Origin: an uncultured Acidaminococcus sp.
Lineage (GTDB): Bacteria > Bacillota > Negativicutes > Acidaminococcales > Acidaminococcaceae
Length of the DNA stretch: 25,685 nt
Assembly: GCA_905213155.1 (NCBI GenBank)
Contig: CAJMHI010000028.1
Span: forward strand, 1-25,685
Direction: 5' to 3'
Below are positions 6,699 through 15,700 of this stretch, in pieces. The notes below the pieces were generated by a model. That model was not told the origin of the DNA and did not search any database. It saw nothing but the letters and a program-made list of their open reading frames with translations. Each line of letters starts with the position of its first letter. The stretch's first letter is position 1. Both the position numbers and the translations under genes were made by a program.

Positions 6699-7700
6699 TC
6701 AACGAACGGTATCCGTTGGTACTGTACCTAGTTTTGCTATGTCACGGCCATCCCGGGTTCCAAACACTTTGATTTTCCCAAGTTCTGCGTTAATAGCAGT
6801 ATATTCAGCATCTGTGAGAATCAGATCCGCTGCCCCAAGATTTTCTTCAATCCGCACTGCTCTTCGCATGCCAGGAATGGGAACCACAAAGTCTCCATAA
6901 CGCAGTACCCATGCCAACGCAATTTGTGCCGGCGTGCATTGCTTTTCATTGGCCATTTTGTGCAGGAGATCCAGCAATGGCGCATTGGCTTCCATATTTT
7001 CTTTGCTGAAACGGGTAATCTTTGTCCGCAAATCATTCTTGGCAAAAGTTTCGCCCGGTTTGTATTTCCCAGAAAGAAAGCCATTGCCCATGGGAGCAAA
7101 AGCTACAAATCCAATGCCCTTTTCTTTGCAGTACGGCAGTACATCTTTTTCCCACTTCCGTTCCATCATAGAGTATTCACTCTGGATAGCTGAGATGGGC
7201 GTAATGGTGTCCGCTTTTTTGATTTGCTCCAGCGTTGGCGATGATTGTCCCCAGGCACGGATTTTGCCTTCCTGAATGAGCTTGCCCATAACTTCCGCAA
7301 CCTGCTCCTCACTGCCTTCTTCCATCTGATGTTCCGTATAAATATCAATATAATCCGTCTGGAGACGGCGAAGGGATCCTTCAATATCCTTACGGATGCC
7401 TGCTTCAGAGAGTTTCCCTTCCGGCATATCTTGTCCCGGAAGCGGAGACGGCCAGAATTTATCGGAGATGATTACCTTATCGCGAGGCAGTTCCTTCAGC
7501 GCCTTCCCGACAAATTCTTCGTTCTTAAAGTAGGAATACATTTCCGCTGTGTCAAAGAAATTGCACCCCATTTCATAAGCTTTATGCACGGCAGCGATAC
7601 CGTCTTTTTCGGAAGGAGGATTTCCATAGGCATGGGTAAATCCCATGCACCCCATACCGATAGCCGACACTTCAATATTTCTAAGTTTTCTTGTTTTCAT
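6699..7700 (-). CDS. Aldo/keto reductase
   Basis: This 333-residue NADPH-dependent oxidoreductase of the (beta/alpha)8 aldo/keto reductase superfamily has all four catalytic residues: D50 and Y55 ('FFDTAEMY'), K81 ('SDKF') and H124 ('YTEHQ'). 'GKIRAWGQSS' and the C-terminal 'FVVPIPGMRRAVRIEENLGAADLILT' form the usual cofactor-binding end. Length and motifs fit the AKR13/YakC-like group that reduces small aldehydes and ketones. The ATG follows a GGGAG site. It begins 23 bp after the end of a broken nitroreductase gene, and both diverge from a LysR regulator, a common layout for inducible reductase genes. Confidence 0.92.
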   Translation of the reverse strand: MKTRKLRNIEVSAIGMGCMGFTHAYGNPPSEKDGIAAVHKAYEMGCNFFDTAEMYSYFKNEEFVGKALKELPRDKVIISDKFWPSPLPGQDMPEGKLSEAGIRKDIEGSLRRLQTDYIDIYTEHQMEEGSEEQVAEVMGKLIQEGKIRAWGQSSPTLEQIKKADTITPISAIQSEYSMMERKWEKDVLPYCKEKGIGFVAFAPMGNGFLSGKYKPGETFAKNDLRTKITRFSKENMEANAPLLDLLHKMANEKQCTPAQIALAWVLRYGDFVVPIPGMRRAVRIEENLGAADLILTDAEYTAINAELGKIKVFGTRDGRDIAKLGTVPTDTVR

Positions 7701-7723
7701 TTGGTCTCCCTCACTCCCTATCT

Positions 7724-8041
7724 TTATAAAAAAGCTGTTACTTCACCCAACGACTTTGATTGCTCATGAGCTGCCGCAGGAACCACGCCCTCTGCTTTAT
7801 ACCCGATAGGCATGATGAGAACAACCTTTTCGTCTTTTGGCAGCTGGAAGATTTTTTCCAGTTCACGGTTAGCAAAGTAATTGCACCAGGTGGTATTCAC
7901 TCAAAGCTCTGTGGCTCGCAGCATAATATAGGTAGCTACAATACTTACATCTTCTACGCCGGAATGAATTTCTTTCTCTACAGGTGTATCCGAATACTTT
8001 CGTACCGCAAAGCGTTTTTTTGCTAAGTCCATAAAATCCAT
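7724..8041 (-). pseudogene. Nitroreductase-family pseudogene (internal deletion plus nonsense codon)
   Basis: From ATG 8041, preceded by a purine-rich ribosome site, the frame reads 'MDFMDLAKKRFAVRKYSDTPVEKE', the normal start of an FMN-dependent nitroreductase. It then jumps to 'EDVSIVATYIMLRATEL', meets TGA at 7903-7901, and continues in the same frame with 'VNTTWCNYFANRELEKIFQLP', 'VVLIMPIGYKAEGV' and 'HEQSKSLGEVTAFL' to TAA 7726-7724. Family members have roughly 170 residues. Only about 105 codons remain, so some 60 or more residues including much of the flavin site are missing. The TGA stands where a Gly (GGA) is expected before 'VNTTW', one base change away. An intact product is not possible. 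Confidence 0.85.
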
Positions 8042-8068
8042 GCTTTTTTCCCCTTTCACTTCATACGC

Positions 8069-8093
8069 GGCAAGTCTTAAACTGCAACTTGCC
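8069..8093 (-). other. Leader hairpin upstream of the nitroreductase remnant
   Basis: A perfect 7-bp inverted repeat GGCAAGT/ACTTGCC (8069-8075 and 8087-8093) with an 11-nt loop lies in the roughly 85-nt untranslated leader between the leftward promoter and ATG 8041. No T-run follows, so it is not a simple terminator. It could be a regulator site or an mRNA structure. Confidence 0.35.
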
Positions 8094-8131
8094 TTGATGT
8101 CTTTATTTCTCTCTTCTCTCCTGCTGCAGTC

Positions 8132-8160
8132 ATTATACGATACCATCCATTGACCCGGAA
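8132..8160 (-). promoter_or_regulatory. Leftward promoter for nitroreductase remnant and aldo/keto reductase
   Basis: A perfect TATAAT on the minus strand (8137-8132) has a weak -35 TTCCGG (8160-8155) 17 nt upstream. The weak -35 fits a promoter that needs an activator such as the divergent LysR protein. It overlaps the -35 of the rightward lysR promoter by one base. Confidence 0.5.
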
Positions 8161-8179
8161 GACGCTAATGTGTTATCAT
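8150..8179 (+). promoter_or_regulatory. Rightward promoter of the LysR gene
   Basis: TTGACC (8150-8155), an 18-nt spacer and TATCAT (8174-8179) each differ from consensus by one base. The element lies about 40 bp before the GTG start. One half of the inverted repeat at 8170-8202 covers its -10 box. Confidence 0.55.
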
Positions 8180-8202
8180 CTGTGTAAACTAAAAGATAAC
8201 AC
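8170..8202. promoter_or_regulatory. Inverted repeat overlapping the lysR -10: candidate autoregulatory operator
   Basis: GTGTTATC (8170-8177) and GATAACAC (8195-8202) are perfect 8-bp inverted copies separated by 17 nt. The left arm covers most of the -10 box and the right arm lies about 15-20 bp downstream of it, the classic place for a repressor. In RNA only the right arm would be made, so a DNA operator is likelier than a hairpin. Confidence 0.45.
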
Positions 8203-8220
8203 AATCAGGAGATGATATCT

Positions 8221-9132
8221 GTGCTAAGACCTGAAATTTATACATTTCTTAAAGCCGCTGACTGTGGCAGTTTCTCCTCTGCTGCAGAAAAACTGTACCT
8301 GTCAAAGGTTTCGGTCATGAAACAGATAAATCACTTGGAGGGCAGCATCGGTGTACCACTCTTTCACCGCACCAATCACGGCATTAAATTGACTGCTGCC
8401 GGAAAGATCTTTTATGCGACGGCCCGTCGCATGGCAGAACTATCAACTGAAGCAATTGAAGAAGTACGAAAAATAGGAGGACGACAGACCAAAGTCATCC
8501 GTATCGGTACTTCCTTGATGCGCCCGTGCAACAAGCTGGTAGAATTATGGGAATCCGTGGCCTTACCGCACCCAGACTACCAATTTAACATCGTTCCCGT
8601 AAGTGATGAAGGCGATGGCTTGCAGCGTTTTCTGAAAAGCCTAGGACAGTCTATAGATTGTTTTATGTCTCCCTGCGGAACGACCAACATTTTAATGAAT
8701 TATGGTTTTCTCCCATTAAAATCATATCCCTATGCCATTGCTATGTCCCGCAAGCATCGCCTTGCCAAAAAGGAAATACTGCACTGGACGGACCTGGATG
8801 GAGAAACACTCCTGCTTGTTAAACGCGGCGAATCGTATATTGTTGATGAAATCCGCGATGAAATTTCCTTGCACCATCCACAAATCAGAGTCGCCGATTT
8901 TAATGGCTATTATGATATAAGGGCGTTTAATCAATGTGAACAGCAGGGCTATCTCATGGGCACGATTTCTCTCTGGTCTGCACTACACCCTTCTCTCGTA
9001 ACAATACCCGTTGCCTGGGACTATAAGATGCCCTATGGTATTATTTATGAAAAAACTCCCTCAGAGACCTTGAGAGAATTTCTATCGTATTTTACTAATT
9101 CCGACAAAGAAACCAAAAATGCCTCACGGTAA
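8221..9132 (+). CDS. LysR-family transcriptional regulator
   Basis: From GTG 8221 the protein is 303 residues. The N-terminal winged helix-turn-helix is clear: 'IYTFLKAADCGSFSSAAEKL', 'SKVSVMKQINHLEGSIGVPLFHR' and 'GIKLTAAGKIFY'. The rest is a periplasmic-binding-protein-like effector domain. The start is chosen because AGGAG (8207-8211) touches ATG 8212 but stands 9 nt before GTG 8221, and the family usually begins a few residues before 'YTFL'. It diverges from the aldo/keto reductase and nitroreductase remnant, which are its probable targets. Its effector is unknown. An inverted repeat over its own promoter suggests autoregulation. Confidence 0.92.
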   Translation: MLRPEIYTFLKAADCGSFSSAAEKLYLSKVSVMKQINHLEGSIGVPLFHRTNHGIKLTAAGKIFYATARRMAELSTEAIEEVRKIGGRQTKVIRIGTSLMRPCNKLVELWESVALPHPDYQFNIVPVSDEGDGLQRFLKSLGQSIDCFMSPCGTTNILMNYGFLPLKSYPYAIAMSRKHRLAKKEILHWTDLDGETLLLVKRGESYIVDEIRDEISLHHPQIRVADFNGYYDIRAFNQCEQQGYLMGTISLWSALHPSLVTIPVAWDYKMPYGIIYEKTPSETLREFLSYFTNSDKETKNASR

Positions 9133-9184
9133 AGAATCTGCTTACCCATCTATTGATAGAGTAAGGACTCCTTGCCGTGAGGCA
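9120..9184. terminator. Nested hairpin between convergent genes (probable bidirectional terminator)
   Basis: Outer arms TGCCTCACGG (9120-9129) and CCGTGAGGCA (9175-9184) pair perfectly and extend by about 3 further pairs. Inside lie CTTAC/GTAAG and CTAT/ATAG inner stems. The left arm runs into the lysR stop codon. The T-runs on both sides are short, so termination is inferred from its position between convergent genes. Confidence 0.55.
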
Positions 9185-9215
9185 TATGGTTTTGAAACGC
9201 TATGAACTGTTCTTT

Positions 9216-9416
9216 TTACGCTTCTTTGCGGCCCTGATTTAGAGCATCAGCGGCGCTTTGCGCCCCGGCATACGTCCCATAGGTCATATTGCCGTAGGTT
9301 TCTACTTTGTTCTCTTTGCCATTCCAGCGTTCCACGGTATAGGCATGGGAGAACCAATAGTCCTTTCTAGCTGGTCTCCAAAGGCTGTAAGTGCGTTTGT
9401 ACGGAATCTTCATCAT
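9216..9416 (-). CDS. Small protein of unknown function (66 residues)
   Basis: I do not recognise this gene. The frame is open from 9482, but AGGAG (9429-9425) stands 8 nt before ATG 9416, giving MMKIPYKRTYSLWR onward. The product is basic and rich in Tyr and Trp ('TYSLWRPARKDYWFSHAYTVERWNG'), with a C-terminal Gly/Ala-rich 'YGNMTYGTYAGAQSAADALNQ'. It has no signal peptide, membrane segment or cysteine. It has its own good promoter and a structured leader and seems monocistronic, so it is probably expressed. A small cytosolic nucleic-acid- or protein-binding factor is possible but is only a guess. Confidence 0.6.
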   Translation of the reverse strand: MMKIPYKRTYSLWRPARKDYWFSHAYTVERWNGKENKVETYGNMTYGTYAGAQSAADALNQGRKEA

Positions 9417-9424
9417 GATAAAGT

Positions 9425-9464
9425 CTCCTTTCCTGCGAGAGGAGTCTGCCCCGCCCGTGCGGGG
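9425..9464 (-). other. Structured 5' leader of the small protein, possibly hiding the ribosome site
   Basis: In the minus-strand transcript a G+C hairpin with a tetraloop (6-bp stem, 9464-9459 with 9454-9449) is followed by CTCCT (9444-9440), which can pair with the Shine-Dalgarno AGGAG (9429-9425) across a 10-nt loop. A switch between the two states would control translation. This is structural inference only, and no known riboswitch or thermometer family is recognised. Confidence 0.35.
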
Positions 9465-9496
9465 GCTTGGTTGTCTGATCATCCTTCTTGGAAGAG

Positions 9497-9525
9497 ACTA
9501 TAGCAGGAAATGTGTGGAAACGCAA
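9497..9525 (-). promoter_or_regulatory. Promoter of the small-protein gene
   Basis: On the minus strand TTGCGT (9525-9520) and TATAGT (9502-9497) are spaced by 17 nt. The start site would be near 9490, giving a leader of about 75 nt before ATG 9416. Confidence 0.65.
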
Positions 9526-9622
9526 ATCTTTTTTTCGGTTTCCTCCGGCTAACGAATGCACTAAGAAAATGCCTTGCAGCGGCGCTTATAGAAAAAGTTT
9601 TACTTCAAAATATGGTGTCTGG

Positions 9623-9650
9623 TAACCCCTGCCCAATCCAGCAGGGGTTA
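9623..9650. terminator. Strong hairpin downstream of the M16C protease gene
   Basis: A perfect 10-bp stem (TAACCCCTGC at 9623-9632, GCAGGGGTTA at 9641-9650) has an 8-nt loop. It lies about 40 bp past the stop of the leftward protease gene and is its likely terminator, though the T-rich side (TTGTTT) is on the plus strand. It may act mainly as a 3' stabilising hairpin. Confidence 0.6.
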
Positions 9651-9689
9651 TTGTTTCCCCGCACTTACCTTTTAGGAAGCAGGTAACTG

Positions 9690-12623
9690 TTAGTTTTGCG
9701 CTTTTAGGATATTCGTAAACAGGGCATTGTGCTCCTTGATTTTTTCTTCGCCGCCCACTACACACAGGTAGCCATCCTGCAATACGTCCCGCACTAAGGG
9801 TGCCAGGGCCTTGATATCATCCTGGGAACAATGAAGCACGGCATCCCGGTTTTTCTGGGCATCTTCTGGCTGACGCCCTGTCAGATATGCTGTAACAGCT
9901 TTTTGCAAATGCATGGAGGCGGTAAGTGGCGTATCCATCAGGCTGATGGTGCCGATGACGTACTTGGTCATTTCCCGTTCGGAAGCGGTAAAATGTTCCA
10001 GATACTCCGGCAGTTCCCGATAAACCTGCAGGGTTTCTGCCAAATTGGGATCCCTGTAGGAGGAAAAATACATCACTCCATTAGGATCAAAGCGGGCACC
10101 GGCTCCGTAGGCACCGCCCTGCACCCGTACCCGGGTCCACAGATAGTCGTAACGAAGAATAGTTTCCAGTACTTTCATGGCACCGGTATAGGTATATCCA
10201 TGTGCCCGGTAGTTGCCGCCAGCAAGCACATACTGCACTTTGCCGCTGGTGGTAATGCCTTCGTTATGACTAGGTACTTGTAGCGCAGGAGCTGCTTTCC
10301 CAGCATAGTGAGAATGCGGCAATGCTGCCGTAAAACTATCCATCGCTTTTTCTGCAGCCGGTTTCATGTCCGCACTGCAGGAAAGCGCCATAACTTGTGC
10401 ATCCTGATGGAAGAAAGCGGGTAAAAGGGCTTGCAGGTGCGCCACTACTTCATCGGCGCGCTCTGTAAAATGTGCGTCCAGGTCCTGCAAAAATTGGTAA
10501 TACGTGAACTGGTCATGTTCCTGGCTCCTTGCAGAAGCGCTGAAGTAGGACATAAGGCGGCTTGTGGCTACGGTCATTCCCCGGGCAAAGAAGGCATTAT
10601 CCCAGCCTGTTTTCACTTCGCTGACAATTTCTTTCAGCCGCTTTTGATCATTCAGGTGGCTGCGCAGGGCGATGCTCGTAAGCAGATCAAATAGATGACC
10701 TTCATTCTGCTCCAGAACTTTGGCAGAAACCTTAAATACATTCGTATACGTATTGAGATCGGTATATTGGCTAAAAGCCCGAACTTCAAAATCCAGTCCG
10801 CCCAGATATAAATCACTGAGGGTGGATAGTTCCTGGTAGGTATAGTCGTCCGTATCCACTTTGCCCAGTACGTCTGTTAAGAGATACGCATAGCATAGCT
10901 CATTTTCCGGTAACCCTGTCAGGTCAAAACTCCAATCAAAATAGGCAATTTTGTTGGTAAAGGCGGGCAGATACAGCTTGGTATGGGCCCCATCCTTATG
11001 AATTTCTGGCTGCTCCACTTCTGCTTTCGGGGCAATGTCCGAACGTTCCAAAAGGGGAATCGTGCGAAGGGCTTCCGGTGTATCCGGTGCTGCCTGGCGG
11101 GCATGAAGGGTAGCAGCGGTTTGCTCCACCTCATCCAAGGCTTTTTGGTCCATGGTAGCTTTGATGGCAGCCATAGCCTTCCGGGCACGGGCCGCATCTT
11201 TTTCTTCCTTCCCCGGTTCCGGGGTAAGTGTGAGCAGTACTTTGTGGGTATTATCCAGCAGCACGGTTTCAATAAGCTGCTCATAGTAGCGTTTACCAAT
11301 GGCTTTCCGGAGAAAATCCAGATTGTCCGTAAATTGGAGGCTTGTGGTAGGATCTCCGCCATAGAGCCAGGTTTCCATAATGCCTAAGCCATAGATCAGG
11401 CCCTTGGGGTACACATTATAATCTGCTTCCCGCATTTTAAATTCTTCCGCATTCAGAGCTGCCGTAAGCAGTTGCTCCGGGATACCCTCCCGGCTCAGTT
11501 TTTGCAGCGTACTATATACAACTTTTACAAACTTGTCCTCTTTTTCTGGATCGGCTCCGGACACATGGACGGAAAATACCGGCTGCAACAAAGAACCTTC
11601 CAGACTGCCGTACACGTCACTGCCGATACCAGCCTGCAAAAGTGCCAGCCGCAGCGGGGCATTGTTGCCATCCAATAGCACGTGTGTCAGCGTTTTCAAG
11701 GCCATGGTTCTTTTTTGTTCTAAAGCAGACCCCACCACAATGTTCATAGACAGATAGGTTTTGTGATCCGTGGTACTGCCTGCTGCCACCGGATACGTAG
11801 CCTGTACTTCTTTGGTCCGTTCAAAAGGTGCCTGAAGGGGAATCTCTACCTTAAATCCCGGGGTACGATGGAAATGGCGCAAATATGCCTCATCCAAATA
11901 TTCCAGATAAGATGCAATGTCCATATTGCCGTAGAGATAGATATACGCATTTTCAGGGCTGTAGTATTTGGTATGGAAAGCCACAAATCCCTCCTGCGTC
12001 AGCTGAGGAATGGCTTCCGGCAGCCCACCGGACTCAAATCGATATGGCGAATCAGGGAAAAGGGCTTTGAAAGTCTCGTGTTCTTCAATGGCATCGGGAG
12101 AGGAATAAACGCCCTTCATTTCATTGTACACCACGCCGTTATACACCAGGGGTTTATCCTTCCCCTCCCCAAGCTCGTAATGCCATCCCTCTTGGCGCAA
12201 GGTATACGGATTTTCCGAAATCAGCGGATAAAATACCGCATCCAGATATACATCTACCAGATTTTTGAAATCTTTGTCGTTGCGGCTTGCCACAGGATAC
12301 ACAGTTTTGTCCGGGTAGGTCATGGCATTGAGAAAGGTGTTTAAAGAACCTTTTACAAGCTCCACAAAAGGTTCTTTGAGCCGGTACTTCCGGCTGCCGC
12401 ACAGCACAGAATGTTCGGTAATATGAGCCACGCCGGTATCGTCCTGGCTGGGAGTGCGGAATCCGATGGTGAAAACTTTGTTGTCGTCCTCCGTTTTTAC
12501 ATAAAACATCTTAGCACCGCTTTGGGTATGAGTGAATTCATAGCCAGTAGCCTGAATATCCGGCAGTGCCGTCACCTTATCCACTGTAAAGCCGTGGAGT
12601 GCATTGCCTGTTTGTAATTCCAT
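9690..12623 (-). CDS. M16C-family zinc metallopeptidase (PreP/insulinase-like)
   Basis: This is a single-chain pitrilysin-type protease of 977 residues, the usual size for the presequence-protease branch. The inverted zinc motif HXXEH is at 67-71 ('HITEH'), with the further family segment 'GSLNTFLNAMTYPDKTVYPVASRN' after it. Two homologous halves form a closing chamber that degrades peptides. Arg/Tyr residues in the C-terminal half ('YLWTRVRVQGGAYGAGARF') match the substrate-binding region of the second half. There is no signal peptide, so it is presumably cytosolic and clears oligopeptides. GGAG stands about 9 nt before the ATG. It follows purL by 78 bp across a terminator, so it may have its own promoter, although none is obvious. 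Confidence 0.93.
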   Translation of the reverse strand: MELQTGNALHGFTVDKVTALPDIQATGYEFTHTQSGAKMFYVKTEDDNKVFTIGFRTPSQDDTGVAHITEHSVLCGSRKYRLKEPFVELVKGSLNTFLNAMTYPDKTVYPVASRNDKDFKNLVDVYLDAVFYPLISENPYTLRQEGWHYELGEGKDKPLVYNGVVYNEMKGVYSSPDAIEEHETFKALFPDSPYRFESGGLPEAIPQLTQEGFVAFHTKYYSPENAYIYLYGNMDIASYLEYLDEAYLRHFHRTPGFKVEIPLQAPFERTKEVQATYPVAAGSTTDHKTYLSMNIVVGSALEQKRTMALKTLTHVLLDGNNAPLRLALLQAGIGSDVYGSLEGSLLQPVFSVHVSGADPEKEDKFVKVVYSTLQKLSREGIPEQLLTAALNAEEFKMREADYNVYPKGLIYGLGIMETWLYGGDPTTSLQFTDNLDFLRKAIGKRYYEQLIETVLLDNTHKVLLTLTPEPGKEEKDAARARKAMAAIKATMDQKALDEVEQTAATLHARQAAPDTPEALRTIPLLERSDIAPKAEVEQPEIHKDGAHTKLYLPAFTNKIAYFDWSFDLTGLPENELCYAYLLTDVLGKVDTDDYTYQELSTLSDLYLGGLDFEVRAFSQYTDLNTYTNVFKVSAKVLEQNEGHLFDLLTSIALRSHLNDQKRLKEIVSEVKTGWDNAFFARGMTVATSRLMSYFSASARSQEHDQFTYYQFLQDLDAHFTERADEVVAHLQALLPAFFHQDAQVMALSCSADMKPAAEKAMDSFTAALPHSHYAGKAAPALQVPSHNEGITTSGKVQYVLAGGNYRAHGYTYTGAMKVLETILRYDYLWTRVRVQGGAYGAGARFDPNGVMYFSSYRDPNLAETLQVYRELPEYLEHFTASEREMTKYVIGTISLMDTPLTASMHLQKAVTAYLTGRQPEDAQKNRDAVLHCSQDDIKALAPLVRDVLQDGYLCVVGGEEKIKEHNALFTNILKAQN

Positions 12624-12668
12624 GATAGGGTCTCCTTCGTTCGGTCAAATTGTATTGTGTCAAAGAAA

Positions 12669-12690
12669 GGCCGTCGCTTGCGCGACAGCC
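12669..12690 (-). terminator. Terminator after purL
   Basis: On the minus strand a 9-bp stem with one mismatch (12690-12682 with 12677-12669) is capped by GCAA and followed by TTTCTTT (12668-12662). It lies 12 bp past the purL stop. Confidence 0.7.
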
Positions 12691-12701
12691 TCCCCCGATT
12701 T

Positions 12702-15700
12702 TTACTTGAAATACTGGACACCGGCCAGGAAAATGGGTTGCAATTTATTCCCCGGTATGTTTTTCATCAGTCCGTCGGTAAACCGTTCCGTGTGCCCCAT
12801 TTTGCCCAGCACCCGTCCATCAGGACTGGTAATGCTTTCGATGGCATACAGGGACCCATTGGGGTTGTAAGGGCTTTCCATAGTAGGTTCGCCTTGCTCA
12901 TTCACATACTGCGTTCCCACTTGCCCGTTCTTAAAGAGCTGCTTGATTTCTTCTTCTGTAGCCACAAAGCGGCCTTCGCCGTGGGAAATTGCCACCGTGA
13001 AAATCTCACCGGGTTCGGTCAGGGACAGCCATGGGGATTTATTGGACACCACTTTGGTCCGTACCATCCGGGAAATATGCCGGCCAATGGTGTTAAAAGT
13101 CAAGGTCGGTGAAGTTTCTGCCAGCGGACGTACTTCTCCATAAGGCACCAGCCCCAGTTTCACCAAAGCCTGAAACCCATTGCAGATGCCAAGAGCCAAG
13201 CCGTCCCGTTTGTAAAGCAGATCGAGCACTGCCTCTTTCAGCTTGGGATTACGGAACATGGTGGCAATGAATTTCCCGGAACCTTCCGGCTCATCACTGG
13301 CAGAGAACCCACCAGGAATGGCAAGAATTTGTGCGTTTTCAATCCGTTTTGCCATTTCGTCCACAGATTCCTTGATGGCATCCGGCGTAAGGTTGCGGAT
13401 CACAAAGATATCTGCTTCGGCCCCGGCATCTTCAAAGGCAGCTGCGGTATCATACTCACAGTTAAGCCCTGGGAAGACAGGGATAAATACCTTGGGTTTG
13501 GCGACGTTGTACGGTGCCGTCAGCGGCAGGTCCTGATGGAACAGCGGCATGGAACAAATTTGCTTACCGGAATCAGCAACCACAGAGGGGAATACACCTT
13601 CCAGTGTGCGGGTATATGCCTTTTCCACTTCATCCAAAGTGATTTCCGTATCGTTGACGGTAATCTTGCCTGTATCGGTAAGGTGCCCTAATTCCAGATA
13701 TTCAATGCCTGCAAAGACTTTATCCGCTTGGGCGTTATCGTCCAGTTCTACCAAAAAACCACCGGGCTGCAGCGTAAACAGGCATTCCTCGTGGAGGAAT
13801 GGCTTCACAAAGGTAAATCCCAGCCCGTTGCCCAGGCACATGGTCGAAAGAGCTGCAGAAACGCCGCCTTCTTTAACGACGCCGGCAGTGACAATGCGTT
13901 TGCCCAGGATGCCTTTATGCAGACTTTGCAAAATGGTTTTTAGGGCTGCAAAGTCCACCACTTCCTGTTCGTCACAGGGAACAGGGACAAATACCACACT
14001 ATGCCCCGCCTTCTTAAATTCGTTAGAGACGGTGTCCCGTCCGTCCATTACCCCTACGGCAAAGCACAACAGGGACGGCGGTACTTCCAAGTCGTTGAAG
14101 GTCCCGCTCATAGAGTCCTTGCCGCCGATAGCAGGCAGTTCCAGCTCGCAGCAAGCTTTATAGGCTCCCATGAGCGCTGCAAAAGGACGCCCCCAATGAT
14201 GCACAGTACGCAGTTTGGGGAAATATTCCTGCATGGACAGGCGCAATTTGGAAGCATCGGCACCCATGGCCGCAGCCCGGCAAACCGCTTCTACCACAGC
14301 ATACATAGCGCCATGGTATGGGCTCCAGCAAGCTACATTGGGATTGTAGCCGCAACTCATTACAGTGGCAGCATTGGTCTTGCCATGGAGTACAGGAATC
14401 CGTGCCGCCATGCCTTCTGTACGGGTTAGCTGTTTTTTGCCGCCGTAAGGCATCAAAACACTGCCACGCCCGATACTGCCATCAAACCGTTCACCCAGCC
14501 CTGCTTCGCTGCACACATTCAGGCGATTCAGGTTAGCCAGCCAGGCTTCTTTGATGGCTTTGCCTTCTACCTCTTCCGGCGTGCTGTTAAACGGAGAAAC
14601 CGTTTCCACCGGATCCACAATTACGTCAGAGGTTTGGGTAATCCCGTTGGTATCCAAAAATGCCCGGGACAAATCTACGATCTTTTCTCCCCGCCAGTAC
14701 ATCACCAGCCGGGGATCGGCTGCCACTTCGGCAACGACAGTAGCTTCCAAGTTTTCTTTGGCAGCAGCGGCCATAAAGGTATCCAGATCTTTAGGGGCAA
14801 TGCACACAGCCATCCGTTCCTGGGATTCACTGATAGCAAGTTCTGTCCCGTCAAGGCCTTCATATTTTTTCGGTACTTTGTCCAGGTTAATCACAAGCCC
14901 CGGTGCCAGTTCTCCGATAGCTACGGAAACACCGCCGGCACCAAAATCGTTGCACCGTTTGATGAGACGGGTCACAGTCGGATCCCGGAATAACCGCTGA
15001 ATTTTCCGTTCGTTAGGAGCATTCCCTTTCTGGACCTCGGCTCCATCCTCACTGAGGGACTGGGTATTATGACTCTTGGAGGCACCAGTAGCACCGCCCA
15101 TGCCATCACGGCCTGTACGACCACCCAAAAGGATAATCAAATCTCCCGCTGCTGGGCGTTCCCGTACGACAGCGTCTTTCGGAGCCGCAGCAATAACGCC
15201 ACCTACTTCCATGCGTTTTGCCACAAACTGGGGATGATAATATTCCTCCACACTGCCAGTAGCAAGACCGATCTGGTTGCCATAGGAACTATAGCCCTGG
15301 GCTGCACCAATGGTAATTTTCCGCTGGGGCAGTTTGCCCTCCAGCGTCTTTTCATAAGGCGTACGGGGATCGGCACTGCCAGTTACCCGCATGGCCTGGT
15401 ACACATAGCTACGACCAGAAAGCGGATCCCGGATAGCGCCGCCCAAACAGGTGGCTGCTCCGCCAAAGGGTTCGATTTCTGTAGGGTGGTTATGGGTTTC
15501 GTTTTTGAACATCACCAGCCAGTCTTCTTTTTTACCATCAATGGAGATGGGTGCTACAATGCTGCAGGCATTAATTTCTTCGGACTGATCCAAATCAGGG
15601 ATTTTCCCTTCTTTTTTCAGTTTTTTGGTAGCCAGACAGGCCATATCCATGAGGGTAATGGGTCTTTTGGTATCCGTACCATACACAAAATCCCGGTCTT

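Noticed and set aside
7901..7903. TGA read as selenocysteine in the nitroreductase
   Set aside because: The family has Gly at this position, a GGA to TGA change explains it, the gene also has an internal deletion, and no SECIS-like hairpin was apparent just downstream.
7901..8146. An 81-residue open frame starting at 8146 as an intact small gene
   Set aside because: Its first 35 residues lie upstream of a clear ribosome site and nitroreductase start at 8041, and the rest is the first part of the broken nitroreductase.
8170..8202. Inverted repeat as a transcribed hairpin or riboswitch
   Set aside because: The left arm overlaps the -10 box, so it would not be in the lysR transcript.
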